This document shows, piece after piece, positions 1 to 9,157 of a stretch of 64,000 nt of DNA. A program made the position numbers and the translations under genes. The notes below the pieces were generated by a model. The model was not told the origin of the DNA. It made no database searches and worked only from the letters and a program-made list of their open reading frames with translations. The stretch is from Palsa-504 sp963808615. Lineage in GTDB: Bacteria; Actinomycetota; Actinomycetes; Streptosporangiales; Streptosporangiaceae. How positions within the stretch are numbered: position 1 is the first letter of the stretch; each line of letters opens with the position of its first letter. The stretch spans positions 62,001-126,000 of the forward strand of contig CAWEGV010000002.1 in the NCBI GenBank assembly GCA_963808615.1, written 5' to 3'.

Positions 1-2
1 CG

Positions 3-131
3 GCCATCACCGAAGACGAGCTCCGCGAGCTCGCGCTGACGGCGCCGGGAGTGCTACGAACGCTGGGCGGTCAGCCGGTCAGCCGGGTCATCGTCCGCGC
101 GCCGAAGCTGGTCAGCATCGTCGCGGCCTGA
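3..131 (+). CDS. leuS: Leucyl-tRNA synthetase, C-terminal end (partial)
   Basis: The frame is open from the window edge and ends at TGA 129-131. It encodes about 42 residues ending RVIVRAPKLVSIVAA. The pattern of an acidic helix, then a Gly-Gly turn, then VRKVIVxxxKLVNIV is the C-terminal tail of class I leucyl-tRNA synthetase (known for the family), which charges tRNA-Leu in the cytoplasm. Only the last turn of the protein is present, so the assignment rests on a short motif. The gene converges on lexA with about 110 bp between them. Confidence 0.72.
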   Translation, partial: AITEDELRELALTAPGVLRTLGGQPVSRVIVRAPKLVSIVAA

Positions 132-190
132 CCGTGACCCGCTCGTCCCGTCGCGAGCGGCGCCCCGGCCGGGACCGTCGTGGGCTCGGA

Positions 191-250
191 CGCGGCAGGA
201 TCAGGCGCGGCAGGTTCAGACGCGGCAGGTTCAGACGCGGCAGGTTCAGA
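191..250. repeat. 15-bp tandem repeat, four copies, at the 3' end of lexA
   Basis: The unit CGCGGCAGGTTCAGA is repeated at 191-205 (two mismatches), 206-220, 221-235 and 236-250. Read on the minus strand each unit carries GTCTGA, so the copy overlapping lexA supplies its stop codon and further in-frame stops follow downstream. Confidence 0.9.
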
Positions 251-1043
251 CGCGGCGGAGCACGGCGACGACGCGGCCGAGGATGCTCGCCTCGTCACCG
301 AGGAGCGGCGTGTAGGCGGGGTTGTGCGGGATCAGCCAGGCGTGCCCGTCGCTCCGCTTGAACGTCTTCACCGTCGCCTCGCCGTCGAGCATCGCGGCCA
401 CGATGTCCCCGTTCTGCGCATCTTCCTGCTGCCGGACCACGACCCAGTCCCCGTCCGCGATGGCGGCGTTGATCATCGAGTCGCCGACCACCTTGAGCAG
501 GAACAGCGTGCCCTCGCCCACCAGCTGCCTGGGCAGCGGGAAGACGTCTTCCACGTATTGCTCGGCCAGGATCGGCCCGCCCGCGGCGATCCGCCCGATC
601 CACGGGACGTAGGCGGCTTCTTGTGACGCGATGTCGATGCCGGGAATGTCGGCCGGCGCTTCGGCCTCGCGCTCGCGGCCCGGCTCCGGCCGCACCGCCG
701 GGTGACCGGGCAGGCGCACTTCGACCGTCCTGGGCCGGCCCACGTCGCGGTGCAGGTAGCCCTTCTTCTGCAGGGTGCTGAGCTGATACGAGACACTCGA
801 GGTGCTGGTCAGCCCGACCGCTTCCCCGATCTCCCGCATCGACGGCGGGTAGCCGCGCTTCTGAACCGAGTCGCGGATGACCTGAAGCACCTTGCGCTGC
901 CGCCAGGTCAGCACGTGGTCGGGATCGGGCCTGTCCGGAGTATCCAGGGGAATCACGGGCACGCTGCCTTTTGGTTTGCGCCCTGGCCGTCCCTTCGGTC
1001 TGGGGGCGTCGGTGCCGGAAGTGCCCGTTGTGGTGCCTCCCAT
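246..1043 (-). CDS. lexA: LexA repressor, SOS regulon master
   Basis: This is the transcriptional repressor of the SOS response; it self-cleaves when RecA filaments form on single-stranded DNA. It is about 265 residues long. A basic Lys/Arg/Pro-rich N-terminal extension of about 40 residues is followed by a winged helix-turn-helix (WRQRKVLQVIRDSVQKRGYPP, then MREIGEAVGLTSTSSVSYQL). The C-terminal S24-type peptidase domain follows, with an Ala-Gly cleavage dipeptide in GRIAAGGPI, the catalytic Ser in VVGDSM (about residue 188) and Lys in EATVKTFK (about residue 226). ATG 1043 is preferred over the in-frame ATG 1058 because GGAGGA lies 7-8 nt before it. It is divergent from the LysM gene, and two SOS-box-like palindromes lie between them, consistent with autoregulation. 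Confidence 0.96.
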   Translation of the reverse strand: MGGTTTGTSGTDAPRPKGRPGRKPKGSVPVIPLDTPDRPDPDHVLTWRQRKVLQVIRDSVQKRGYPPSMREIGEAVGLTSTSSVSYQLSTLQKKGYLHRDVGRPRTVEVRLPGHPAVRPEPGREREAEAPADIPGIDIASQEAAYVPWIGRIAAGGPILAEQYVEDVFPLPRQLVGEGTLFLLKVVGDSMINAAIADGDWVVVRQQEDAQNGDIVAAMLDGEATVKTFKRSDGHAWLIPHNPAYTPLLGDEASILGRVVAVLRRV

Positions 1044-1210
1044 GGCGGTTTCCTCCATCTGATGACCTTCCGTGTCCGGAATCTTGCGTACTGATGTAGA
1101 GAGTAGCGTTCCTCGCCCGATATCCCAAACATCTGTTCGACGTGTCGCGAAAATGTCAGGCCCGCGCGATACAACGATGTAGTAGGCGTTCCGCTCGAAC
1201 AGGAATACGA

Positions 1211-1226
1211 TCGAACGAAGGTGCGA
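1211..1226. promoter_or_regulatory. SOS box (LexA operator), lexA/divS intergenic
   Basis: TCGAACGAAGGTGCGA matches the actinobacterial LexA operator TCGAAC-N4-GTTCGA with one mismatch in the right half. It lies in the 229-bp space between the divergent lexA and LysM genes. Confidence 0.65.
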
Positions 1227-1242
1227 TCGAACATAGTATAGC

Positions 1243-1258
1243 TCGAACGAAAGTTTGA
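1243..1258. promoter_or_regulatory. SOS box (LexA operator) just upstream of the LysM gene
   Basis: TCGAACGAAAGTTTGA fits TCGAAC-N4-GTTCGA with one mismatch. It ends 15 bp before GTG 1273 and would block transcription of the division suppressor; with the site at 1211 it forms a tandem operator pair. Confidence 0.7.
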
Positions 1259-1272
1259 TGATGGAGGTCGTA

Positions 1273-2028
1273 GTGAGCGCGCTGCACGCGATGGCATTGC
1301 CGGAGAACGACCCGGACAGCCGGGCGACCGCTATCTGCAGAGCCCACGGCCGGGCAGTACACCATCGGGCCGCCCGTGACCGGGCCGCACGCGGCCGGGC
1401 GGCGCGTGACGAGGCGGCACCTAACCAGGCGGCACGCGGCCAGGCGCCCGCCGACTGGACGGCCCGCGGCCAGGACCCTTCCAGCCGTGTGATCCGCGGT
1501 CGCGCGCCCTCTGGCCAAGCAGCACACCACCAGGCGGCACCCGGTCAGGCGGCACCCGCCCAGGCAGGGCCCGGTCAGACGGCACGTGCCCAGGCAGCAC
1601 GCGGTCGGACGGCACCCGCCCAGGCAAGTCCCGGTCAGACGGCCCGCAGCCAGGCAGCGCGCAGTCAGACAGCGCGCGATCAGGCGGCACGCGGTCAAGC
1701 CGCACAGGCCCAGGCCACGGACGTGCCGCTGCGGCTTACCAGGCGGGGGCGCGTGGTGATAGCGGTCGCGGCCGCGATCTTGGTGGCCGCCGTGTCGCTG
1801 ATCGCCGCCGGGGCGGTGCAGGCCGCGGACCGCCCCGCGCCGCCCCGCGTGGCAGAGCAGAATCTGGCCCGGGTGGTCGTCCGGCCGGGCCAGAGCCTGT
1901 GGTCGGTCGCGGAGAGAGCCGATCCCGGAGCGGACACCCGCCAGGTCATCCAGCAGATCGTCGAGCTCAACGACCTGACCGGCGATGCGGTCGTGGCCGG
2001 CCAGTTGCTGTGGGTGCCCCGCGGCTGA
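1273..2028 (+). CDS. LysM membrane protein, SOS cell-division suppressor (ChiZ/DivS/YneA type)
   Basis: Its position, divergent from lexA and followed by nrdR, is that of Mycobacterium ChiZ (Rv2719c) and Corynebacterium DivS, which halt septation during DNA damage (established for those homologues; inferred here). The protein has about 251 residues. Residues 1-150 are a low-complexity Ala/Gln/Arg/Pro region built from degenerate 30-bp DNA repeats. A single transmembrane helix lies near 159-183, and a C-terminal LysM domain (about 195-250, VVRPGQSLWSVAE and ending AGQLLWVPRG) would bind peptidoglycan outside the membrane. GTG 1273 is chosen because GGAGG at 1263-1267 sits 5 nt upstream; frames starting at 1255-1261 would overlap the SOS box. 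The long repetitive N-terminus is unusual and its function is unknown. Confidence 0.85.
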   Translation: MSALHAMALPENDPDSRATAICRAHGRAVHHRAARDRAARGRAARDEAAPNQAARGQAPADWTARGQDPSSRVIRGRAPSGQAAHHQAAPGQAAPAQAGPGQTARAQAARGRTAPAQASPGQTARSQAARSQTARDQAARGQAAQAQATDVPLRLTRRGRVVIAVAAAILVAAVSLIAAGAVQAADRPAPPRVAEQNLARVVVRPGQSLWSVAERADPGADTRQVIQQIVELNDLTGDAVVAGQLLWVPRG

Positions 2029-2206
2029 GATCCGCCGCGCCCGGTGCCGGGCCGTCCACCCGTTGCGCCCGGCCGCCACAGGCTGTGACACAGGCCCGCG
2101 CACCCCGCGACACGCCGGCGCCGTGGCCCGGAACGGCATGCTAACCGCGATTCCGGATCGAGCGCTCGTGTCGTCTTGCCTAAGAGCGCCGCGTCGACTA
2201 ACGTAA

Positions 2207-2222
2207 CCACAACATCTAGTAC
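2207..2222. promoter_or_regulatory. Candidate NrdR box upstream of nrdR
   Basis: CCACAACATCTAGTAC shares about 10 of 16 positions with the NrdR-box consensus (acaCwAtATaTwgtgt). It lies about 80 bp before nrdR, where autoregulation and nrdJ control are expected. A weaker second site may start at 2228. The rest of 2029-2302 shows no gene. Confidence 0.35.
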
Positions 2223-2302
2223 TTACATCACTGTATTTTTTCCACAAGTTGTGTTCGCAGGCCGAAACTGAGAACGCGCGGGGACGCTGGGGAGGTGATC
2301 GC

Positions 2303-2791
2303 GTGCACTGTCCGTTTTGTCGCAATCCGGACAGCAGGGTCATCGACAGCCGGACCGCCGATGACGGTGTCGCGATCCGCCGCCGGAGGTCGTGCCCGGA
2401 ATGCGGGCGGCGGTTTACCACCCAGGAGACGGTCATCTTGATGGTGGCCAAGCGCAGCGGGGTGACCGAGCCGTTCACCCGCGACAAGATCATCCGCGGC
2501 GTGCAGCGCGCGTGCCAGGGCCGGCCGGTCGGCGAGGACAAGCTGGCGATCCTGGCCCAGCAGGTGGAGGAAACAATCCGGGCCCGCGGCCTGGCCGAGG
2601 TCCCCTCCCACGAGGTGGGCGTGGCCGTCCTCGGCCCGCTCAGGGAGCTTGACGAGGTTGCCTACCTGAGGTTCGCCTCGGTCTACCGGGGCTTCGAGTC
2701 GCTCGCCGACTTCGAGGACGAGATCGAAACCTTGCGCCAGGAGCGACGCAACGGTGCGCGACCCTCCGCGGGTAAGGAAACGTCGCCGTAA
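2303..2791 (+). CDS. nrdR: Transcriptional repressor NrdR
   Basis: This nucleotide-sensing repressor of ribonucleotide reductase genes has about 162 residues, the usual length. The N-terminal zinc ribbon has paired cysteines (CPFC at residues 3-6 and CPEC about 28 residues later), followed by an ATP-cone domain (about 49-139) that senses ATP/dATP. The start GTG 2303 is supported by GGAGG at 2291-2295 and by the family-typical beginning (M/V)HCPFC. nrdJ starts 83 bp downstream on the same strand, so the two probably form one regulated unit, as in Streptomyces. Confidence 0.97.
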   Translation: MHCPFCRNPDSRVIDSRTADDGVAIRRRRSCPECGRRFTTQETVILMVAKRSGVTEPFTRDKIIRGVQRACQGRPVGEDKLAILAQQVEETIRARGLAEVPSHEVGVAVLGPLRELDEVAYLRFASVYRGFESLADFEDEIETLRQERRNGARPSAGKETSP

Positions 2792-2874
2792 GACAGCACC
2801 ACAGTTTGTCATCGTCGCAGTATGGCCAGGCAGGGCCGGGACAGGGATCCGCAAGGATCCCGGAAGGGGAAGAC

Positions 2875-5790
2875 ATGACCGAGACGGCGAGCAGCGCGTC
2901 GGCCCGCAAGGGGAAGGGCTCCCAGGAGCCCCAGGTGCCTGCGGACGACCAGGCCCAGGCAGCCAAGCGCGGCGGGCTGACCATGGCGCGCATTCACACC
3001 ACGCCGGGCGTGCATCCCTACGACCAGGTCACCTGGGAGCGCCGGGACGTCGTCATGACGAACTGGCGGGACGGATCGGTCAACTTCGAGCAGCATGGCG
3101 TGGAGTTCCCCGAATTCTGGTCGGTGAACGCCGCCAACATCGTGACCACCAAGTACTTCCGCGGCGCGGTTGGCTCACCCCAGCGCGAGTGGAGCCTCAA
3201 GCAGCTGGTGGACCGGGTGGTCGGCAGGTACACGCAAACCGGGAAGGAGTACGGCTACTTCGCCACCGACGAGGATGCCCAGATCTTCGATCACGAGCTC
3301 AAGTACGCCCTGATCCACCAGATCTTCAGCTTCAACTCCCCGGTCTGGTTCAACGTCGGCACCGCCTCCCCCCAGCAGGTGTCCGCGTGTTTCATCCTTG
3401 CCGTGGACGACACGATGGACTCCATCCTGGAGTGGTACCGGGAGGAGGGCCTGATCTTCAAGGGCGGGTCCGGCGCTGGCGTCAACCTGTCTAAGATCCG
3501 GTCCAGCAAGGAGTTGCTGTCCTCCGGCGGCACCGCGAGCGGCCCGGTCTCCTTCATGCGCGGTGCCGACGCGTCAGCGGGCACGATCAAGTCCGGCGGC
3601 GCCACCCGGCGCGCGGCCAAGATGGTCGTGCTCGACGTGGACCACCCCGACGTGGCCGATTTTATCCAGACCAAGGCCCGCGAGGAAGAGAAGATCCGCG
3701 TGCTCCGCGACGCCGGGTTCGACATGGACCTGGGCGGCACGGACATCGTCAGCGTCCAGTACCAGAACGCCAACAACTCGGTCCGTGTCTCGGATGAGTT
3801 CATGCGCGCCGTCGCGGAAGGCAAGGAGTTCGAACTGCTGGCCCGTCGCACCGGCGAGGTGGTCGAGCGCGTCGATGCCAGGAAGCTGCTACGGAGCATG
3901 GCGCAGGCCGCATGGGAGTGCGCAGACCCGGGCATCCAATACGACGGCACGATCAACGACTGGCACACCTGCCCTGAATCCGGTCGGATCACTGCTAGCA
4001 ATCCCTGCAGTGAATACGTTCACCTGGATAACTCCAGTTGCAACCTGGCCAGCATCAACCTGCTCAAGTTCCTCCGCGACGACGACACTTTCGACGCCGA
4101 GCGGTTCCGGAAGATCACCGAGCTGATCATTACCGCGATGGACATCTCCATCAGCTTCGCTGACTTCCCCACGGAGAAGATCACCGCCGTTACCAGGGCC
4201 TACCGTCAGCTCGGCATCGGGTACGCCAACCTGGGCGCGCTGCTGATGGCCACCGGCCACGCCTACGACTCCGAGGGTGGCCGGGCCATCGCCGCCGCCA
4301 TCACCTCGCTCATGACCGGCACCGCCTACAAGACATCGTCTGGGCTCGCCGCGGTGGTCGGCCCCTACGACGGCTACGCGCGCAACGCCAAGCCGCATAA
4401 GCGCGTCATCCGCAAGCACGCCGACGCCAGCGACGACATCCGCCCGGTCGGCACCATGGACCGCGTGATCCTTGATCTGGCCAAGCAGATCTGGCAGGAA
4501 TGCATCGAGCTCGGTGAGACAAATGGGTACAGAAACGCCCAAGCCAGCCTATTGGCCCCTACAGGCACCATAGGCCTCATGCTCGATTGTGACACCACTG
4601 GTATTGAGCCCGACCTGGCCCTGGTCAAGTTCAAGAAGCTGGTCGGCGGCGGGTCCATGCAGATCGTCAACCAGACCGTGCCGCGCGCGCTGCAGAACCT
4701 CGGCTACCCGCATGAGCAGGTCGAGGCGATTACCGAGTACATCGCCGAGCACGGCCATGTGGTGAACGCCCCGGGCCTGCGGCCCGAGCACTACGAGGTG
4801 TTCGACTGCGCGATGGGCGAGCGCGCGATCAGCGCCATGGGCCACGTCAGGATGATGGCCGCCGTCCAGCCGCACCTGTCCGGGGCCATCAGTAAGTGCG
4901 TGAACATGCCAGAAAGCGCCACCGTGGAGGACATCGAGCGAATCTACTTCGAGGGCTGGAAGCTCGGCCTGAAGGCGCTGGCCATATACCGCGATAACTG
5001 CAAGGTCGGCCAGCCGCTGTCCGACGCGAAGAAGAAGCCCGCCGAGGCGGGGAGGCCAAGGCCGAGAGCCAGCCGCACGAGCAGCGGCCGGTCCGCAGGC
5101 GGCTGCCCCGGCAGCGGCCCGCCACCGTGACCAGGTTCTCCGTGGCCGGGGCCGAGGGCTACATGACGGCGTCCAGTTACCCGGACGACGGCATCGGCGA
5201 GGTGTTCCTCAAGCTCGGCAAGCAGGGCTCCACGCTGGCCGGGGTGATGGACGCCTTCTCCATGGCCATCTCGGTCGGCCTGCAGTACGGCATCCCGCTG
5301 GAGTCCTACGTGGCCAAGTTCACCAACATGCGGTTCGAGCCTGCCGGACTCACCGACGATCCGGACATCCGGCTCGCCAGCTCGGTGATGGACTACATCT
5401 TCCGCCGCCTGGCCCTAGACCACCTGCCTTTTGAGTCCCGCGCCGAGCTCGGCATCCTGTCCGCCGCCGAGCGCACTGTCGAGGTTGCGGGACATGACCC
5501 CGCCGGGCCGGGCGACGACCCCGATCCGACGGAACTTGCCCAGTCCGCCGCCGTTGAACAGCCTGTTCATACCGAACGGGCCGTGGTACCACCCCCCGTC
5601 CAGGCTCCTGAGCCCCCCGCGCCGTCGGCTTCCGCGGGCGGCCGGGCCGCACAGCTCCACCGAGCTGATCGAGTCCCAGCAGGGCCGTACCGCGGACGCT
5701 CCGCTCTGCCTCACCTGCGGCACAAAGATGCGCCCCGCCGGCAGCTGCTACGTCTGCGAAGGCTGCGGCTCCACCAGCGGCTGCAGCTGA
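2875..5790 (+). CDS. nrdJ: Adenosylcobalamin-dependent ribonucleotide reductase (class II), two frameshifts
   Basis: It reduces ribonucleotides to deoxyribonucleotides using coenzyme B12. From ATG 2875 the frame gives the class II core, with ACFILAVDDTMDSI, the nucleotide-site loop NANNSVRVSDEF, NPCSEYVHLDNSSCNLASINL and APTGTIGLMLDCDT. It is interrupted near 5050, where GAGGCGGGGAGG appears to lack one G. Homology resumes in the next frame (FSVAGAEGYMTASSYPDDG through the MDYIFRRLALD segment) to about 5630. It shifts again to the frame ending at 5790, which carries the C-terminal zinc-ribbon CGTKMRPAGSCYVCEGCG with redox cysteines. Residue content matches full-length NrdJ once the two shifts are repaired, so a sequencing indel is as likely as inactivation. 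The linker before the second shift contains a copy of the interspersed CCGAACGG motif. Confidence 0.9.
5572..5587 (+). repeat. Interspersed CCGAACGGTCC motif, copy in the nrdJ linker
   Basis: CCGAACGGGCCGTGGT lies in the variable linker before the C-terminal zinc ribbon of NrdJ, about 50 bp before the second frameshift. Confidence 0.65.
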
Positions 5791-5879
5791 CTCCCCGAAG
5801 TGATCCGGTCAAACCGGAACACAGCGCATCGGTGATGGTGAAGGCACTGTTATTTCAGCATAGGGTCCGGCCCTGAAGG

Positions 5880-6150
5880 ACGGACCGCCCGGGGCAGCTG
5901 GGCTGTCCACGAACATCAGCGGGCAGCTCAGCGCCGCCAGTTCCGCGGCGCTGTCCGACGAGGCTAGCTCGCGCATGATCGGTTCGGCGCGATCACGCCG
6001 CCGGAGCGCGGCACGCCAGCCTGCGTCCGCAGCACGGCGGCGGGATCGGCACATACATCAACACCAGCCGCCCGGTGATCGCGTCGAAGGGCCCGTCAGG
6101 CGCTGGGTCATGGATATCACCGGGAACGAACCGGACGTTGGATAGGCCAC
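5880..6150 (-). pseudogene. SAM-dependent methyltransferase remnant
   Basis: The span 5791-6316 holds no intact gene. On the minus strand 6045-6150 encodes VRFVPGDIHD followed by GPFDAITGRLVLMYVP, which is the motif II/III region of class I methyltransferases. After that the frame is lost. Further downstream, fragments such as AEPIMRELAS remain in another frame. The SAM-binding glycine motif I is not present, so this is a truncated and frameshifted relic. Confidence 0.5.
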
Positions 6151-6284
6151 GCGACCCGGAGCCAGCTACCTAGACGCTGCGCGCCGCGCGACATCGGGTG
6201 ACTCAGGTGTACAGCCGCTGAAAGACCCCGGCCTGGCCTCGCCGCTGAACTCCTACGTGGCCCTTGAACCGACAGGAATTTCTG

Positions 6285-6299
6285 TCTAGACTGTCTAGA
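6285..6299. promoter_or_regulatory. Perfect 7-1-7 palindrome, candidate operator of the toxin-antitoxin operon
   Basis: TCTAGACTGTCTAGA is a perfect inverted repeat around a single central base. It ends 17 bp before the antitoxin ATG at 6317 and just before the GGAGG at 6307-6311. Phd/YefM antitoxins bind such palindromes to autorepress (family knowledge). Confidence 0.6.
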
Positions 6300-6316
6300 T
6301 AGAAGTGGAGGCTACG

Positions 6317-6579
6317 ATGCGCGATCGCTGGCAGTTGCAAGAAGCCAAGCAGCGCTTCAGCGAGACTCATCAGGTCGGTCGAGGCTGATGGACCGCAGGG
6401 TCGTCACCAGGCACGGCGAGGACGTGGCGGTTGTCATCAGCATCGCCGAGTACAGGCATCTGCGCCACGAGGGGGAGAACTTCAAAGTATTCCTGCAGTC
6501 CGCTCCCGACCTGGACCTGGAGATAAGCCGACCGGTGCAGCCCGCCCGACTTGTCGAAAGCATGGGCGAGGAAGAGTGA
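6317..6579 (+). pseudogene. Phd/YefM-family antitoxin, frameshifted
   Basis: ATG 6317 follows a good ribosome site (GGAGG 6307-6311) and begins MRDRWQLQEAKQRFSE, the N-terminal DNA-binding strand and helix of Phd/YefM antitoxins. A first shift near 6363 moves homology to a frame reading LIRSVEADGPQ. A second near 6400 moves it to the frame VVTRHGEDVAVVISIAEYRHL that runs to the stop at 6579. With both repaired the protein is about 86 residues, the normal size. As written the antitoxin would not be made in full, although the toxin frame behind it is intact. Confidence 0.75.
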
Positions 6580-7058
6580 GCTACCTCCTTGACACCAACG
6601 TGGTGTCCGAGATCAGGAAGAACAAGCCCGACCCAGGTGTCTCTGCCTGGTTCGCTTCGGTACCAGACGATGAACTGTTCCTGAGCGTGCTGGTAGTCGG
6701 CGAGATCAGGCAGGGCATCGAGAGACTCGCCCGGCGAGAGATGGCTCAAGCAGAGATCTTTGAACAGTGGCTCGGCCGACTGGTTCACGCCTACGGCGAC
6801 CGCATCGTCCCTATCACCGCCCGCGTTGCCGAGGCATGGGGGCGCCTCAATGTCCCTGACCCCGTGCCAGTGGTTGACGGCCTGATGGCGGCAACTGCAC
6901 TCGTATATGACTGGACCCTGGTCACACGCAATGTGAACGACGTCGCATCTACCGGTGTGCGCCTCCTGGATCCGTTCGCCAGAGAGTCAGGCAGGGGAAT
7001 AGCGCACAAATCGGATACGGGCACTCTGCCAGTATTCCGGGCCGGAGCATTTGCCTAG
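6576..7058 (+). CDS. PIN-domain ribonuclease toxin (VapC/FitB type)
   Basis: The 160-residue protein starts at GTG 6576, overlapping the antitoxin stop by 4 bases (GTGA), the usual arrangement of translationally coupled toxin-antitoxin pairs. The PIN acidic residues are visible: Asp in YLLDTNVVSE (residue 6), Glu in VGEIRQGIE, Asp in VVDGLMAATAL and Asn/Asp in TLVTRNVNDV. PIN toxins cleave RNA in a Mg-dependent way (family knowledge). The gene is intact while its antitoxin partner is frameshifted, which suggests an indel error or loss of toxicity. Codon use is less GC-biased than in neighbouring core genes, in keeping with an acquired module. Confidence 0.88.
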   Translation: MSYLLDTNVVSEIRKNKPDPGVSAWFASVPDDELFLSVLVVGEIRQGIERLARREMAQAEIFEQWLGRLVHAYGDRIVPITARVAEAWGRLNVPDPVPVVDGLMAATALVYDWTLVTRNVNDVASTGVRLLDPFARESGRGIAHKSDTGTLPVFRAGAFA

Positions 7059-7279
7059 CGGTGACGGGCAGATCAACTTGTCACCTGCTTTCGGTCTCGC
7101 CTGTGGCGGCTCTAGCTTCCAAGTAGGGTCGTCGCAGCAAGTCTCTGCATTACCTGGCGTTCGACTAGGCGCCAGCCGTCATTGCTAGGCACGCCTGTGC
7201 CGCAAGGCCATACACCAGTCAGTAGAATCTCGATTGGCGCTGAGAGGGGAAATTCCCACCGCAGCCACTCGGGGTCCGC
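7059..7279. other. Intergenic, no gene recognised
   Basis: This is the spacer between the toxin gene and the 3' end of the broken membrane-protein gene. I see no conserved ORF, RNA gene or clear hairpin in it. Confidence 0.5.
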
Positions 7280-8501
7280 TCAGTCGCGCTGGCTGGTCCA
7301 GACCCGGAGGTGGGCGGGTTCCAGTGCCGTCTGCACCACGCTGGCTAGGTCGTCGCGGACGGTGTCCAGGTCGACGGCGTCCTTGAGCCGGGCCGCGAAC
7401 GCCGCCACGGTGTGGCCTCGGCGTCATCCCGGGCGCGGTTGAACCGCCGGTCCACCATCCGCTGCACCCGCAGCCGGATGGGGCTGAACAGGGCCGCCGC
7501 GGCCAGGGTGGCGGCGGCGACCGCGACCGGGGTGTGCAGGCCAAGGACCTGGGTGGCCAGCAGCACCAGCCCGGCGTAGACCCCGGCCAGCAGGCCGGTG
7601 ACGATGGCGTAGCCCAGCGTCCGGGAGATGGACCCGGTCGATGTCATTGCAGCGGGTACTTCACCACGGCGACCGCGACCGCGGCCGGGACGCGCCAGCA
7701 CGGCGGCGAAGGCCGCGCCTGCTGGGCGATCCGGGCCGGGGTGCCCCTGGGGTCAGCGACAGGGCGACCGCGGGCACTAGGGCCAGGGCCACCAGGCAGC
7801 CGGGTGTAGGCGAGCCACTTGATCTGGTGCCGCTGCACCGCGGTGCCCCGCCGACTGCGCACCGCCAGCGACCACGCCGCGAGCACCGCGCAGCCCAGCA
7901 GCCCCGGCCAGCCCGGCCGCGACCGCGTCGAACGGCACCGCCGCCGGGGTCGATCCCGAGCGGATTGCGCAGCCGGGGCAGGTTGGGCCGGTCCGGGGCC
8001 GGGCAGAGAACGCCAGGCCCGGCGGTCGCGATGAGTGCGAAGGCGCCGCGGCCAGCCAGCCGACCGGCCGCCACCGCGGTGAGGGCAGGTGCCCGTCGGG
8101 GAACAGGAGGAACAGGTAGACGGTGATCAGCGCGATCAGCGGGACCCAGATCCACAGCTGCACCCACCCGGCGTACTCGGCGGCGGGCAGATGACGGCGG
8201 CCTGCCGACCCCGCCAGCCCGTACTCGATGGTGGCGAAGTTCAGCGCGCTCACCAGTCCGGCCCCGGCCAAGATCCAGCCGACCGGGTGGCCGGGGTGGC
8301 GCCAGGTCAGCAGGGCGCCTACGCCGCCGAGACAGACCGCGAACACGCCGTCGAACCCGCGGATGCCGAAAAAGCCACCGGCACCGGGGCCGACCAGTCC
8401 CAGGCCAGCAGCGCCAGGCCGGCCGCGGCGACCACCAGCGTGACGGCCCACAGCAGCCATGCTGACCCGCGCGCCCAGCGCATCGCACGAACGTCGCTCA
8501 C
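7280..8501 (-). pseudogene. Polytopic membrane protein (sensor-kinase-like N-terminal region), several frameshifts
   Basis: GTG 8501 has GGAGG upstream and begins VSDVRAMRWARGSAWLL, followed by a transmembrane helix. After a shift, homology continues with FDGVFAVCLGGVGALLTWRHPGHPVGWILAGAGLVSALN and WIWVPLIALITVYLFLLFPDGHLPSPRWR. Later frames give CPAPDRPNLPRLRNPLGI and finally LGYAIVTGLLAGVYAGLVLLATQVLG and VQRMVDRRFNRARDDAEAT, ending at the stop at 7280. This order (MFS-like helices, GHPVGWI, LFPDGHLPSPRWR, VDRRFNR) is that of actinobacterial membrane sensors related to histidine kinases, here without a kinase domain. At least three shifts are needed to read it through. Confidence 0.6.
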
Positions 8502-8614
8502 TGATGCCTCCAGCACGGTAAGGGGGGCAGCGGCCTTACCTGCGACTGCATCGAGGCACCGGTGGCTTCCGCCCTGTCTCCGGACCCGCAGGCCGCACCG
8601 ACGCGTGCGGCAGG

Positions 8615-9112
8615 TCATGAACGGACCGCGTCAGGTACGGCGTCTAGTTCGATCGGCGGCCCGACGATGCGGCCGGGATCGCAGGCCCAGATGGCCGCGA
8701 GCCGCTCCGGGTCTGGTGGCCCCTGCAGCTGGGCGAAGTAGGCGCCCTGCGCGGCGAAGAACTCCTCGATCCCGCCCGGCACGGCGCCCCCGACCAGGTG
8801 CACCGGGCTGGCGGAGACGTTGGCGAAGGCGTGCGGGACCTGCCGGGGCAGCCAGGTGAAACAGCCCGGGCCCAGATCATGCCGCTGCTCGCCCGCCTGG
8901 ACCAGCAGGTGGCCGTCGATCACGTACAAGAACTCGTCGTCCCCGTGGTGGACGTGCAGCGCCGGACCCGGGGTCCGTGGTGGCATCACTTGCTCACAGA
9001 AGGTGAACAGGCCGCCGGTGTCAGCCGCTCCGGCCTTGATCGCCGGGATGCTGCCCGGGTGGCTGCGGGCCTGGCCCACCGGCAGGACATATGGTGCTGC
9101 TCGCTGTTCCAT
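8615..9112 (-). CDS. Cupin-domain protein
   Basis: The 165-residue single-domain cupin starts at ATG 9112, with AAGGAGG 4-5 nt upstream. Metal-site motif 1 is visible as PALHVHHGDDEFLYVIDG (His-x-His, then Glu) and motif 2 as PRQVPHAFANVS (His). The C-terminal segment (GGIEEFFAAQGAYF) resembles quercetin-dioxygenase-like cupins. Its substrate is unknown. It is transcribed divergently from a TetR regulator, and two identical operators occupy the shared promoter, so repression by that TetR protein is the simplest reading. Confidence 0.85.
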   Translation of the reverse strand: MEQRAAPYVLPVGQARSHPGSIPAIKAGAADTGGLFTFCEQVMPPRTPGPALHVHHGDDEFLYVIDGHLLVQAGEQRHDLGPGCFTWLPRQVPHAFANVSASPVHLVGGAVPGGIEEFFAAQGAYFAQLQGPPDPERLAAIWACDPGRIVGPPIELDAVPDAVRS

Positions 9113-9122
9113 GAGAACCTCC

Positions 9123-9136
9123 TTGACAGGTGTCAA
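9123..9136. promoter_or_regulatory. TetR operator copy 1
   Basis: TTGACAGGTGTCAA is a 6-2-6 perfect inverted repeat lying 11 bp from the cupin start codon. An identical copy begins 35 bp away at 9158. Confidence 0.8.
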
Positions 9137-9157
9137 GCGCCAGCCTAGGTGCTATAC

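Noticed and set aside
2029..2302. Cobalamin riboswitch before nrdR/nrdJ
   Set aside because: I looked for a B12-box-like conserved core in the nrdR leader and the short nrdR-nrdJ gap and saw none.
5040..5135. Programmed frameshift or intein in nrdJ
   Set aside because: There is no slippery heptamer with a downstream pseudoknot and no intein splice motifs; loss of one G in a G run is simpler.
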